Positions 25,503 through 36,557 of a DNA stretch of 64,000 nucleotides are shown here, in pieces; the stretch's first letter is position 1; each line of letters starts with the position of its first letter. The stretch is from Lysobacter_K koreensis (GTDB taxonomy: Bacteria; Pseudomonadota; Gammaproteobacteria; Xanthomonadales; Xanthomonadaceae). The position numbers and the translations under genes were made by a program. Under the pieces are notes generated by a model that was not told the DNA's origin, did not search any database, and saw nothing but the letters and a program-made list of their open reading frames with translations. The stretch is taken from NCBI RefSeq assembly GCF_042677045.1, contig NZ_JBHTIH010000002.1, positions 372,001 to 436,000 on the forward strand, given 5' to 3'.

Positions 25503-26444
25503 ATGAAGGCTTTCATGCGCGGCACCGCCGTGTTGTTGACCACCGCGGCCACGCTGTTCGGCGCCGCCGCCATTGCCAAGGACAAGACCGTGCTGACCAC
25601 CGAACGCGAGAAAGTGAGCTACGCCATTGGCATGGACGTGGGCGGGTCGATCAAGCCGATCGGCCCGGACCTGGACATCGCGGCGTTCGAGCGCGCGATC
25701 CAGAACGCGTTCGACGGCGGCAAGCCGCTGCTCAGTGAGGATGAGGCGCGCGCCACCGACCAGGCACTGCGCGCACGCATCGCCGCGCGCGATGGCGCCG
25801 CCAAGCCGGCCACGGCGCCGCCGGCGGTAGCCAAGGACAAGGTGGGATCGCTGGTTGGTGCGTTCATGGTCGGCCCGTCGCTGCTGCCGGTGAAGAACGA
25901 GATCGAGTTGCCGGTGCTGGTGCAGGCGATCCGCACCACGGTCGCCGGTGGCCCGACGCTGTTGACCAACGAGGAAGTGAAGACGGTGCTGACCGCCTTC
26001 AGCCAGCAGATGCAGTCCAAGATGCAGGCCAAGGCTGCCGCGGCCGCCCAGGTCAACAGCAAGGAAGGGGCGGATTTCCTCGCCAAGAACAAGGCGGTCA
26101 AGGGCGTGTTCACCACCGGATCGGGCCTGCAGTACATGGTGCTGCGCCAGGGCGCCGGCACCCGGCCGAAGGCCACCGATCGCGTCCGCGTGAACTACCA
26201 CGGCACGCTGCTCGACGGCACCGTGTTCGACAGTTCCTACGATCGCGGCCAGCCGACCGAATTCGCGCTCAACCAGGTCATTGCCGGCTGGACCGAAGGC
26301 GTCGGCATGATGCCGGTCGGTGGCAAGTTCCGCTTCTGGATCCCGGGTGAGCTGGCCTATGGCCCGAAAGGCACGCCCGGCGGCCCGATCGGCCCGAATG
26401 CGACCCTGGTGTTCGACGTCGAACTGCTGGCGATCCTGGACTGA
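25503..26444 (+). CDS. FKBP-type peptidyl-prolyl isomerase, periplasmic Mip/FkpA-like
   Basis: A 313-residue Mip-like isomerase that accelerates proline isomerisation during folding in the envelope. A signal peptide (MKAFMRGTAVLL...AAAIA) precedes an alpha-helical N-terminal dimerisation region (EKVSYAIGMDVGGSIKP to about 200) and a C-terminal FKBP domain (VNYHGTLLDGTVFDSSYDR, VIAGWTEGVGMMPVGGKF, GPNATLVFDVELL). The N-terminal region is about 50 residues longer than that of its neighbour, with an Ala/Pro insert near 105. The start follows ACAGGAG. A second FKBP gene follows after 124 bases. Confidence 0.9.
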   Translation: MKAFMRGTAVLLTTAATLFGAAAIAKDKTVLTTEREKVSYAIGMDVGGSIKPIGPDLDIAAFERAIQNAFDGGKPLLSEDEARATDQALRARIAARDGAAKPATAPPAVAKDKVGSLVGAFMVGPSLLPVKNEIELPVLVQAIRTTVAGGPTLLTNEEVKTVLTAFSQQMQSKMQAKAAAAAQVNSKEGADFLAKNKAVKGVFTTGSGLQYMVLRQGAGTRPKATDRVRVNYHGTLLDGTVFDSSYDRGQPTEFALNQVIAGWTEGVGMMPVGGKFRFWIPGELAYGPKGTPGGPIGPNATLVFDVELLAILD

Positions 26445-26568
26445 CCCGTCAAACTGACCCGTCAAATCGGGCAGCAGATAAACCCAGGTTCAGGCACGGG
26501 GCGACACAGTTGCCGGTCCCCCGAGCGCCGGATCAATCCGCGATCGATTTCCGAGGAGTTTTTAATAG

Positions 26569-27354
26569 ATGAAGTTCTTCCCGCATGTTTCCGCCCGACA
26601 CGTCGCCGCGCTTTCGCTGGTCTCGCTGAGCCTGGCCATGGTCGCCTGCAAGCCCGGTGACAAGGCCGATGCCGCCAAGACCGCCGACGCCACCACCGAG
26701 GGCAAGGACGGCGCGCTCGCGATCCCCGGCCTGGCCACCGAGAAGGAACAGGCCAGCTACATGATCGGCATGGCGATGGGCAAGCAGCTCACCCCGATCA
26801 AGGATGAGGTCGATCCGGACGTGATCATGAAGGCGATCAAGTCGACGCTGGCCGGCGAGAAGCTGCTGCTCGATGAGAAACAGGCCCAGCAGATCGGCGA
26901 GACCTTCGGCCAGAAGATGCAGGCCAAGCAGATCGCCAAGATGATGGCCGACGCCAAGAAGAACCTCGCCGATGGCCAGGCGTTCCTCGCCGCCAACGCC
27001 AAGAAGCCCAACGTCAAGACCACTGCCTCGGGCCTGCAGTACGAAGTGCTGACCGAGGGCAAGGGTGCCAAGCCCAAGCCGACCGATGCGGTGAGCGCGC
27101 ACTACAAGGGCACGCTGCTCGATGGCAAGACCTTCGACAGTTCCTACGACCGTGGCCAGCCCGCGACCTTCCAGCTGACCCAGGTGGTGCCGGGCTGGCA
27201 GGAAGGCATCCAGCTGATGCCGGTCGGCAGCAAGTACCGCTTCTGGCTGCCGGCCAGCCTCGGCTACGGCGAGAAAGGCACGCAGGGCGGCCCGATCGGC
27301 CCGAATGCCACTCTGGTGTTCGAGGTCGAGTTGCTGGACATCGTCAAGCAATAA
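26569..27354 (+). CDS. FKBP-type peptidyl-prolyl isomerase, Mip-like lipoprotein
   Basis: A paralogue of the preceding gene, 261 residues. The signal ends in a lipobox (LAMVAC, Cys about 27), so this copy is lipid-anchored where the neighbour is soluble. Helical N-terminal region: EKEQASYMIGMAMGKQL through the charged long helix FGQKMQAKQIAKMMADAKK. FKBP domain: SAHYKGTLLDGKTFDSSYDR, QVVPGWQEGIQLMPVGSKYRFW, GPNATLVFEVELLDIV. The near identity of motifs indicates tandem duplication followed by divergence of location. Mip lipoproteins assist outer-membrane and secreted proteins, sometimes in virulence. Confidence 0.92.
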   Translation: MKFFPHVSARHVAALSLVSLSLAMVACKPGDKADAAKTADATTEGKDGALAIPGLATEKEQASYMIGMAMGKQLTPIKDEVDPDVIMKAIKSTLAGEKLLLDEKQAQQIGETFGQKMQAKQIAKMMADAKKNLADGQAFLAANAKKPNVKTTASGLQYEVLTEGKGAKPKPTDAVSAHYKGTLLDGKTFDSSYDRGQPATFQLTQVVPGWQEGIQLMPVGSKYRFWLPASLGYGEKGTQGGPIGPNATLVFEVELLDIVKQ

Positions 27355-27401
27355 GGGGTTTTGAGGCGGTGCAGGGCCCGTCGTGGCCCGGCACCGTCCC
27401 A

Positions 27402-27433
27402 GACTGCGTCAACAGGGACAACCCTACGCAGTC
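27402..27433 (+). other. Hairpin in the FKBP-ugd gap
   Basis: GACTGCGT (27402-27409) pairs with ACGCAGTC (27426-27433); inside, AGGG pairs with CCCT around an ACAA loop, with a 4-base CAAC bulge on one side. There is no T-run. It lies 25 bases before ugd and could be a leader structure or a Rho-assisted stop for the FKBP gene. Confidence 0.45.
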
Positions 27434-27457
27434 CCACAACGAATACCGGACGGCCCC

Positions 27458-28798
27458 ATGCGCGTAACCATCTTCGGCACCGGCTATGTCGGTCTGGTCA
27501 CCGGCACCTGCCTGGCCGATGTCGGCCACGACGTGGTCTGCGTGGACATCGACGCGGCCAAGGTCGATGGCCTGAACGCCGGCGTGATCCCGATCTACGA
27601 GCCGGGCCTCAAGCCGATGGTGCAGGCCAACCACGCGGCCGGGCGCCTGCACTTCACCACCGACGCCGCCGCCGCGATCGCGCACGGCGAGATCGTCTTC
27701 ATCGCGGTGGGCACGCCGCCCGACGAGGACGGCAGCGCCGACCTGCAGTACGTGCTGGCGGTGGCCCGCACCGTCGGCCAGCACCTGGACAAGCCGACGG
27801 TGGTGGTCAACAAGTCGACCGTGCCGGTCGGCACCGCGGACAAGGTGCGCGCGGCGATCGCCGCCGAATTGTCGGCGCGCGGCGCGGACGTCGCGTTCGA
27901 TGTGGCCTCCAACCCCGAGTTCCTCAAGGAAGGCGACGCGGTCAACGACTGCATGCGCCCGGATCGCATCGTCATCGGCGCCAGCAGCGCGTCCGCGGTC
28001 GACAAGCTCAAGCGCCTGTACGCGCCGTTCAACCGCAACCACGAGCGCATCGTGGTGATGGACGTGCGTTCGGCCGAGCTGACCAAGTACGCCGCCAACG
28101 CGATGCTGGCGACCAAGATCAGCTTCATGAACGAGATCGCCAACATCGCCGAGCAGGTCGGCGCCGACGTCGAGATGGTGCGCCAGGGTATCGGCTCGGA
28201 CCCGCGGATCGGCTGGCACTTCATCTACCCGGGCGCCGGCTACGGCGGCTCGTGCTTCCCCAAGGACGTGCAGGCGCTCGCGCATTCGGCGCAGCAGCAC
28301 GGCTACCGCGCGCAGCTGCTGAACGCCGTGGAGGCGGTCAACGAGCAGCAGAAGGGCCACCTGTTCGAGCTGATCCAGCGCCATTACGGCGGTCAGCTGA
28401 GCGGCAAGACCTTCGCGGTCTGGGGCCTGGCGTTCAAGCCCAACACCGACGACATGCGCGCCGCGTCCAGTCGCCGCCTGCTGGCGCAACTGTGGGAAGC
28501 CGGTGCCACCGTGCGCGCCTACGACCCGGAAGCGCGCGACGAAGCGCAGCGCATCTTCGGCGAACGCGACGACCTGGTCCTGTGCGATTCGGCCCACGCC
28601 GCGCTGGTCGGCGCCGACGCGCTGGTGGTGGTCACCGAGTGGAAGCAGTTCCGCAGCCCCGACTTCGCGCGCATCCGCCACGCGCTGGCCGATGACGTGA
28701 TCTTCGACGGCCGCAACCTCTACCACCCGGACGAAGTCGAAGGCGCCGACATCGCCTACTACGGCATCGGCCGCGGCCGTTCGATCCTGCGCGCATGA
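27458..28798 (+). CDS. ugd: UDP-glucose 6-dehydrogenase
   Basis: Oxidises UDP-glucose to UDP-glucuronate with two NAD+, supplying exopolysaccharide and lipopolysaccharide precursors. The 446 residues show the N-terminal Rossmann motif FGTGYVGLVTG, the FIAVGTPPDEDG loop, STVPVGT, SNPEFLKEG, the catalytic Cys266 (GYGGSCFPKDV) and the C-terminal UDP-binding domain (VWGLAFKPNTDDMR). Length and motifs are normal. ATG at 27458 begins the Rossmann fold directly. The stop overlaps the slyX start by four bases. Confidence 0.95.
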   Translation: MRVTIFGTGYVGLVTGTCLADVGHDVVCVDIDAAKVDGLNAGVIPIYEPGLKPMVQANHAAGRLHFTTDAAAAIAHGEIVFIAVGTPPDEDGSADLQYVLAVARTVGQHLDKPTVVVNKSTVPVGTADKVRAAIAAELSARGADVAFDVASNPEFLKEGDAVNDCMRPDRIVIGASSASAVDKLKRLYAPFNRNHERIVVMDVRSAELTKYAANAMLATKISFMNEIANIAEQVGADVEMVRQGIGSDPRIGWHFIYPGAGYGGSCFPKDVQALAHSAQQHGYRAQLLNAVEAVNEQQKGHLFELIQRHYGGQLSGKTFAVWGLAFKPNTDDMRAASSRRLLAQLWEAGATVRAYDPEARDEAQRIFGERDDLVLCDSAHAALVGADALVVVTEWKQFRSPDFARIRHALADDVIFDGRNLYHPDEVEGADIAYYGIGRGRSILRA

Positions 28799-29028
28799 CG
28801 ACTGATCCGTCCCTCGAGCCACGGCTGATCGAGCTGGAGACGCGCTTGGCATTCCAGGAACACGCGCTGGCCGAGTTGAGCGACGCGGTGGCCGCCGCCC
28901 GCGACGAAAGCACGCGCAACCTGCTGCTGCTCCACCGCGCGCTGGAAGACCTCCGCCAGCTGCGCGGCGCGATGTCGAGCGACCTCACCGGCGATCCGGC
29001 CAGCGAGCCGCCGCCGCCCCACTACTGA
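28795..29028 (+). CDS. slyX: SlyX-family protein
   Basis: A 77-residue protein predicted to form a coiled coil (RLIELETRLAFQEHALAELSDAV with heptad spacing) and ending in the Pro-rich PPPPHY tail that is typical of SlyX. The biochemical role of SlyX is unknown. It overlaps ugd by four bases (ATGA), so it is translated from the same message; it is more often seen near slyD or FKBP genes, and two FKBP genes are indeed just upstream of ugd. Confidence 0.85.
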   Translation: MTTDPSLEPRLIELETRLAFQEHALAELSDAVAAARDESTRNLLLLHRALEDLRQLRGAMSSDLTGDPASEPPPPHY

Positions 29029-29075
29029 CGAGCGCCCGGCCGCGTGCGGCCGCGCGCGGACTGCGAACCAACACG

Positions 29076-29789
29076 ATGAGCCACAACCTCCGCGACCAAC
29101 TCCTCGGGCTGGGTTTCAAGCCGGCACCGAAACCGGAGCGCAAGCCCGAAACCCCGCAGGCGAAATCGCGTCGGCCGGAGGCGGACCGCGCCGGCGGCGA
29201 CCGGCGTGGCCCCGCCCGCGCCGAGGGGCTGGCGCCGGGCAAGGCGAGCCCCAAGCCGCATTCCAGGCCGAACACCCGGCCCGGCGCCGCGCCCAACCGC
29301 GGTGGCCCGTCCCGCCCGCATAACCCGGCCGGCTGCGGTGGCGCCGCGACCCCGCGCAGCCGCGAGGACATCGACCTGGCCAAGGCCTACGCGATCCGCG
29401 CGCAGCGCGAGAAGGACGAGCGCCTCGCCGCCGAGCAGGCCAAGCAGGAAGAAGCACGCCTGCGCCGCGAGGCGCGCGCGAAGCTGGCCGAACTGGTCAA
29501 GGACCAGGGCCTGAATGCGGCCGACGCCGAGATCGCCCGCCACTTCCCGTACGGCGGCAAGATCAAGCGCATCTACGTGACCGCGCCACAGCTCAAGGCG
29601 CTCAACGCCGGCGAGCTGGGCGTGCTGCAGCTCGAGGGCCGCTACGTGCTGGTGACCGCCGAGCTGCTCGCCCAAGCCGAGGCGGTCTTCGCGCCCGCGG
29701 TCGCGCTCAAGGTCGACCCGAACGCGCCGGCCGAAGACGATCCCTACGCCGACCCGCAGTACCAGGTGCCCGATGACCTGGTCTGGTGA
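29076..29789 (+). CDS. DUF2058-family protein (YaiL-like)
   Basis: A cytoplasmic protein of 237 residues, function unknown. The N terminus SHNLRDQLLGLGFKPAPKP is followed by a very basic, Pro/Arg/Gly-rich disordered stretch (about 20-95), then a charged helix (YAIRAQREKDERLAAEQAKQ) and the compact conserved end (HFPYGGKIKRIYVT, LNAGELGVLQLEGRYVLV). This matches DUF2058/YaiL. The long basic linker suggests nucleic-acid or ribosome contact, an inference only. It lies 47 bases after slyX. Confidence 0.82.
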   Translation: MSHNLRDQLLGLGFKPAPKPERKPETPQAKSRRPEADRAGGDRRGPARAEGLAPGKASPKPHSRPNTRPGAAPNRGGPSRPHNPAGCGGAATPRSREDIDLAKAYAIRAQREKDERLAAEQAKQEEARLRREARAKLAELVKDQGLNAADAEIARHFPYGGKIKRIYVTAPQLKALNAGELGVLQLEGRYVLVTAELLAQAEAVFAPAVALKVDPNAPAEDDPYADPQYQVPDDLVW

Positions 29790-29801
29790 CCTTGACTCTC
29801 T

Positions 29802-29884
29802 GTAGGAGCGGCTTCAGCCGCGAGCTGCTGCTGCCTTCTGTGCCACGAGCAAGAGGAACAGCTCGCGGCTGAAGCCGCTCCTAC
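29802..29884. repeat. REP-like GTAG palindrome, GTAGGAGCGGCTTCAG family
   Basis: Arms at 29802-29826 and 29860-29884 are perfect 25-base reverse complements around a 33-base loop. Same family as 18912-18989. It lies 12 bases after the DUF2058 stop. Together with the metH-tail repeats it fills the 342-base gap 29790-30131, which holds no gene. Confidence 0.88.
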
Positions 29885-29910
29885 GTCCCCAAGCACAGGC
29901 CCCGGTGCGG

Positions 29911-30130
29911 GTTATTCCGGGTCGTAATCCAGATTCGACGCCGCGCCGCGGCTCCATCGGGCTGTGACGATGCCCGAACGCGCCGCTGCGCGATGCAGAA
30001 TTCCGCATGCGGGGTATGGCACTACTCCGGGTCGTAATCCAGATTCGACGCCGCGCCGCGGCTCCATCGGGCTGTGACGATGCCCGAACGCGCCGCCGCG
30101 CGATGCAGGATTCCGCATGCGGGCTTTGGC
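29911..30130 (-). repeat. Two 110-bp tandem repeats carrying copies of the metH 3' end
   Basis: Units 29911-30020 and 30021-30130 differ at about seven positions. Read on the minus strand, each ends with codons for ASNLDYDPE and a stop, the same as the true end of metH at 30132-30161. The unit nearer metH differs from it at six bases here and the far unit at four; all are third-codon-position synonymous changes (AAT/AAC, CTG/CTC, GAT/GAC, CCG/CCC, and in one unit GAG/GAA and TAG/TAA). Upstream of these ten codons the units do not match metH. Each unit also holds the palindrome CCGCATGCGG. They look like remnants of something that carried its own metH end. Confidence 0.85.
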
Positions 30131-30131
30131 G

Positions 30132-32815
<2,684 letters not shown>

Positions 32816-32819
<4 letters not shown>

Positions 32820-33913
32820 GCCGCGGCCTCCAGCGTGGGCCGCTCGCGCGGAGCGTGGTGTCGCACCGCTTCGGCAATCGCGGCGATATGCGCCGGGGTC
32901 GTGCCGCAGCAGCCGCCGACCAGGTTCAGCAGCCCGGCTTGCGCGAACTCGCCCAGCACCCGCGCCATGTCCTCGGGCGTTTCGTCGTAGCCGCCGAACG
33001 CGTTGGGCAGGCCCGCGTTGGGGTGGGTGCTGACATAGGCGTCGGCCACCTGCGACAGCAGGTCGACGTGCGGGCGCAGGTCCACGGCGCCGAGCGCGCA
33101 ATTCAGGCCGATCGCAAGCGGCTGGCTGTGGCGCAGCGAGTACCAGAACGCCTCGGCGGTCTGCCCCGACAAGGTGCGGCCGGAGGCGTCGGTGATCGTG
33201 CCCGAGACCATTACCGGCAGCCGCGCGCCGCGTGCGTCGAAGGCTTCCTCGATCGCGAACAGCGCCGCCTTGGCATTGAGGGTGTCGAACACGGTCTCGA
33301 CCATGATCACATCGGCGCCGCCGTCGATCAGGCCGTCGGTGGCTTCGCGGTAGGCCACGCGCAGTTCGTCGAAGCTGATCGCGCGGAAACCCGGGCGGTT
33401 GACGTCCGGGCTCAGCGAGGCGGTGCGGCTGGTCGGGCCGAGCACGCCGATCACGAACCGCGGCTGCTCGGGCGTCTTCGCCTCGGCGGCGTCGCAGGCG
33501 GCGCGGGCGAGGCGGGCACCGGTTTCGTTGAGTTCGCGCGCCAGGTGCTCGAGGCCGTAGTCGGCCAGCGAGATCGTGGTCGAGTTGAAGGTGTTGGTCT
33601 CGATCAGGTCGGCGCCGGCGTCGAGGTAGGCGGCGTGGATGTCACCGATGATCGCCGGCTGCGTCAGGCTGAGCAGGTCGTTGTTGCCGCGCTGGTCGCG
33701 GCTGCAGCCGCAGCCGGCGCCGTGGGCATGGTCTTGCACGGTGTACAGGCGGTCGTAGCCTTCGCTGAAGCGCTCGCCGCGGTAGCCGGCTTCGTCCAGT
33801 TCGCGCTGCTGGATCATCGTGCCCATCGCGCCGTCGATCACCAGGATGCGTTCGCGCAGGCGTTGTTGCAGCGCTTCGGCGCGGGCGGGGTTGAGCCAGG
33901 GGAGGGTGTTCAT
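32816..33913 (-). CDS. metH: Homocysteine-binding N-terminal part of methionine synthase, separate gene
   Basis: A 365-residue homocysteine methyltransferase domain equivalent to the N-terminal barrel of MetH. It begins ILVIDGAMGTMIQQRELDE; the zinc-binding Cys residues appear in IGLNCALGAVDL and VGGCCGTTPAHIAAI. It contains a short Cys/His-rich insert (GAGCGCSRDQRGNND, about 55-70). It should work with the separate folate/cobalamin protein encoded directly downstream, coupled by a GTGA overlap. The start lies one base past the regulator stop (TGACATG). Split MetH pairs are, as I recall, normal in Xanthomonadaceae. Confidence 0.92.
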
Positions 33914-33914
33914 G

Positions 33915-34931
33915 TCAGGACTTCTTCGTGGATTTGCGAGTGTCGGATGTGTGCGCGGTCGCGTTGCGCGAAGCCGGGCTTCGCGCGGCAGGGCCATCGC
34001 CGATCGCCTTGCGGGCGATGAGCGCGATCACCTCGAAATGCGGCGGCCGCCGCTCGCGGGTCACGGTTTCGCAGCTGACGACCTCGAGCCCGCCCTTGGC
34101 GGCGAACTTCTGCAGTTCCTTCTCGGCGAAACCCAGGTTGACGTGGCCGAACGCTTCGACCGCGCCGCGATGCTCGTGTTTCGCCAGGCTGGTCAGCAGC
34201 AATAGTCCGCCGGGTCGCAGCACGCGTCCGGCTTCGATGACGGCCTGTGCCGGTTGCTCCGCGTAGGTCAGCGCGTGCATCAGCACCACCAGGTCGAAAT
34301 GCGCGGCCGGGAACGGCAACGCGTGCATGTCGCCCTCGCGGACCTCGACATTCTTGAGCCTACGCAGGCGCTCGGACGCGGCCAGCACCACCTTGGTGCT
34401 GGAATCCAGGCAGACATAGCGGTGCGAATGCGGCGCCAGCAGTTCGGCCAGCACGCCGTCGCCGGAAGCGATGTCGAGCACGTCGCCGGGTTGCAGCAGC
34501 GGCAGCGCCGAGCGCGCCATCGCCTCCCAGGTGCGGCCGGGCGAGTAGTGGCGTTCCATGTCGCCGGCGACCGAGTCGGCCCAGTTCTGCTCCGAGGCGC
34601 GCGCGGCGAGCACGGCGGCCACGCGTTCGGCATCCTGGCGCAGCAGCGGATCGTCGCTGCCTTCGCGCAGGGTCTGCCACAGCGAGCGCTGCGCCGAGTC
34701 GAGCGCGGCATCGTCGAAACGGTAGTAGGCCGACACGCCGGAACGCCGGTCTCGGACCAATCCGGCTTCCTTGAGCTTGGACAAGTGGGTGGACACGCGC
34801 GGCTGCGCCAGGCGTGTGATCGCCGACAGCTCGGCCACGGTCAGTTCCTCGCGCTCCAGCAGCGCCAGCAGGCGCACGCGGGTGGCGTCGGCAAACACCT
34901 TGAGGCGGCTCGACCAGCCTTCCAGATCCAT
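33915..34931 (-). CDS. sahR: SahR-like regulator: ArsR winged helix fused to a SAM methyltransferase domain
   Basis: A 338-residue fusion. Residues about 8-90 are an ArsR-type winged helix (LKVFADATRVRLLALLE, recognition helix around ARLAQPRVSTHLSKL-like TRLAQPRVSTHL) without metal-binding Cys. Residues about 125-300 are a class I methyltransferase fold with the SAM motif VLDIASGDGVLAELL and HFDLVVLMHALTYAEQP. This architecture is that of SahR, a repressor of methionine-cycle genes that senses S-adenosylhomocysteine. Its position directly ahead of the two metH genes supports this. A short Ser/Thr/Lys-rich tail follows. The ATG at 34931 is chosen; a TTG three codons earlier lies in the operator. 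Confidence 0.88.
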   Translation of the reverse strand: MDLEGWSSRLKVFADATRVRLLALLEREELTVAELSAITRLAQPRVSTHLSKLKEAGLVRDRRSGVSAYYRFDDAALDSAQRSLWQTLREGSDDPLLRQDAERVAAVLAARASEQNWADSVAGDMERHYSPGRTWEAMARSALPLLQPGDVLDIASGDGVLAELLAPHSHRYVCLDSSTKVVLAASERLRRLKNVEVREGDMHALPFPAAHFDLVVLMHALTYAEQPAQAVIEAGRVLRPGGLLLLTSLAKHEHRGAVEAFGHVNLGFAEKELQKFAAKGGLEVVSCETVTRERRPPHFEVIALIARKAIGDGPAARSPASRNATAHTSDTRKSTKKS

Positions 34932-34934
34932 ATG

Positions 34935-34960
34935 TATCAACCTATCGCGATATAGAGATA
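34935..34960. promoter_or_regulatory. Nested dyad operator at the sahR start
   Basis: A perfect palindrome TATCGCGATA (34943-34952) is flanked symmetrically by TATC (34935-34938) and GATA (34957-34960), all about the same centre. It sits four bases upstream of the sahR ATG and in the gap to the divergent acyl-CoA dehydrogenase gene, the right place for autoregulation of sahR-metH. The assignment to SahR is inferred from position and symmetry. Confidence 0.65.
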
Positions 34961-35050
34961 AGTTTGATCGGCGGGGGCGCGAGGGTCAAGCCTCGGTCGC
35001 CGGATCCGGCCGTTGCATCTGCCCGGGTGCGGTCGTTGGCCACGCGCGGC

Positions 35051-35056
35051 TACAAT
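35051..35056 (+). promoter_or_regulatory. Candidate -10 box for the acyl-CoA dehydrogenase gene
   Basis: TACAAT in GC-rich surroundings, about 80 bases upstream of the GTG start. The -35 is weak. The same hexamer precedes alr in this window. Confidence 0.35.
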
Positions 35057-35137
35057 TCAAGGCTGTTGCGCGCGGTCGTGCATGCATGCCGACGCCGCGA
35101 CGCCATTACCAAGCCCATCAGAACCCGAGGTGCCGCC

Positions 35138-36298
<1,161 letters not shown>

Positions 36299-36557
36299 GA
36301 CCGGGCCTGCATCGAGCGCACATGAAACGCTTCGGTTCATCGCGGCCCACCGCCTGCCCGGGGCAGCGCGGCGGCCACCTCGATCCGGCTTGCCGCCGCC
36401 GCTCCACCGATGCCGCGCTTGACGCGGGCATCGGCGAGGCCTGCATTGGCAGCGTCCCCGATCCGCTCGCGCCGCGACGCGTCATCGCCGCGCACTGAAA
36501 TCCATACCCCGGCCTGCGCGAAAGCGCGGGCCTCATACCATCGGACATCACGTTCCC

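Noticed and set aside
29802..30130. CRISPR array in the repeat-rich gap before metH
   Set aside because: One palindrome and two 110-bp tandem units; there are no short direct repeats with unique spacers of equal length and no cas genes.
34961..35137. SAH riboswitch for the metH genes
   Set aside because: The conserved core was not seen, and the operon has a protein regulator with a dyad operator at its start instead.
36322..36498. 58-codon plus-strand frame after the acyl-CoA dehydrogenase gene (MKRFGSSRPTACPG)
   Set aside because: No ribosome-binding site or family likeness, and composition like other GC artefacts. It is mentioned only as gap content.
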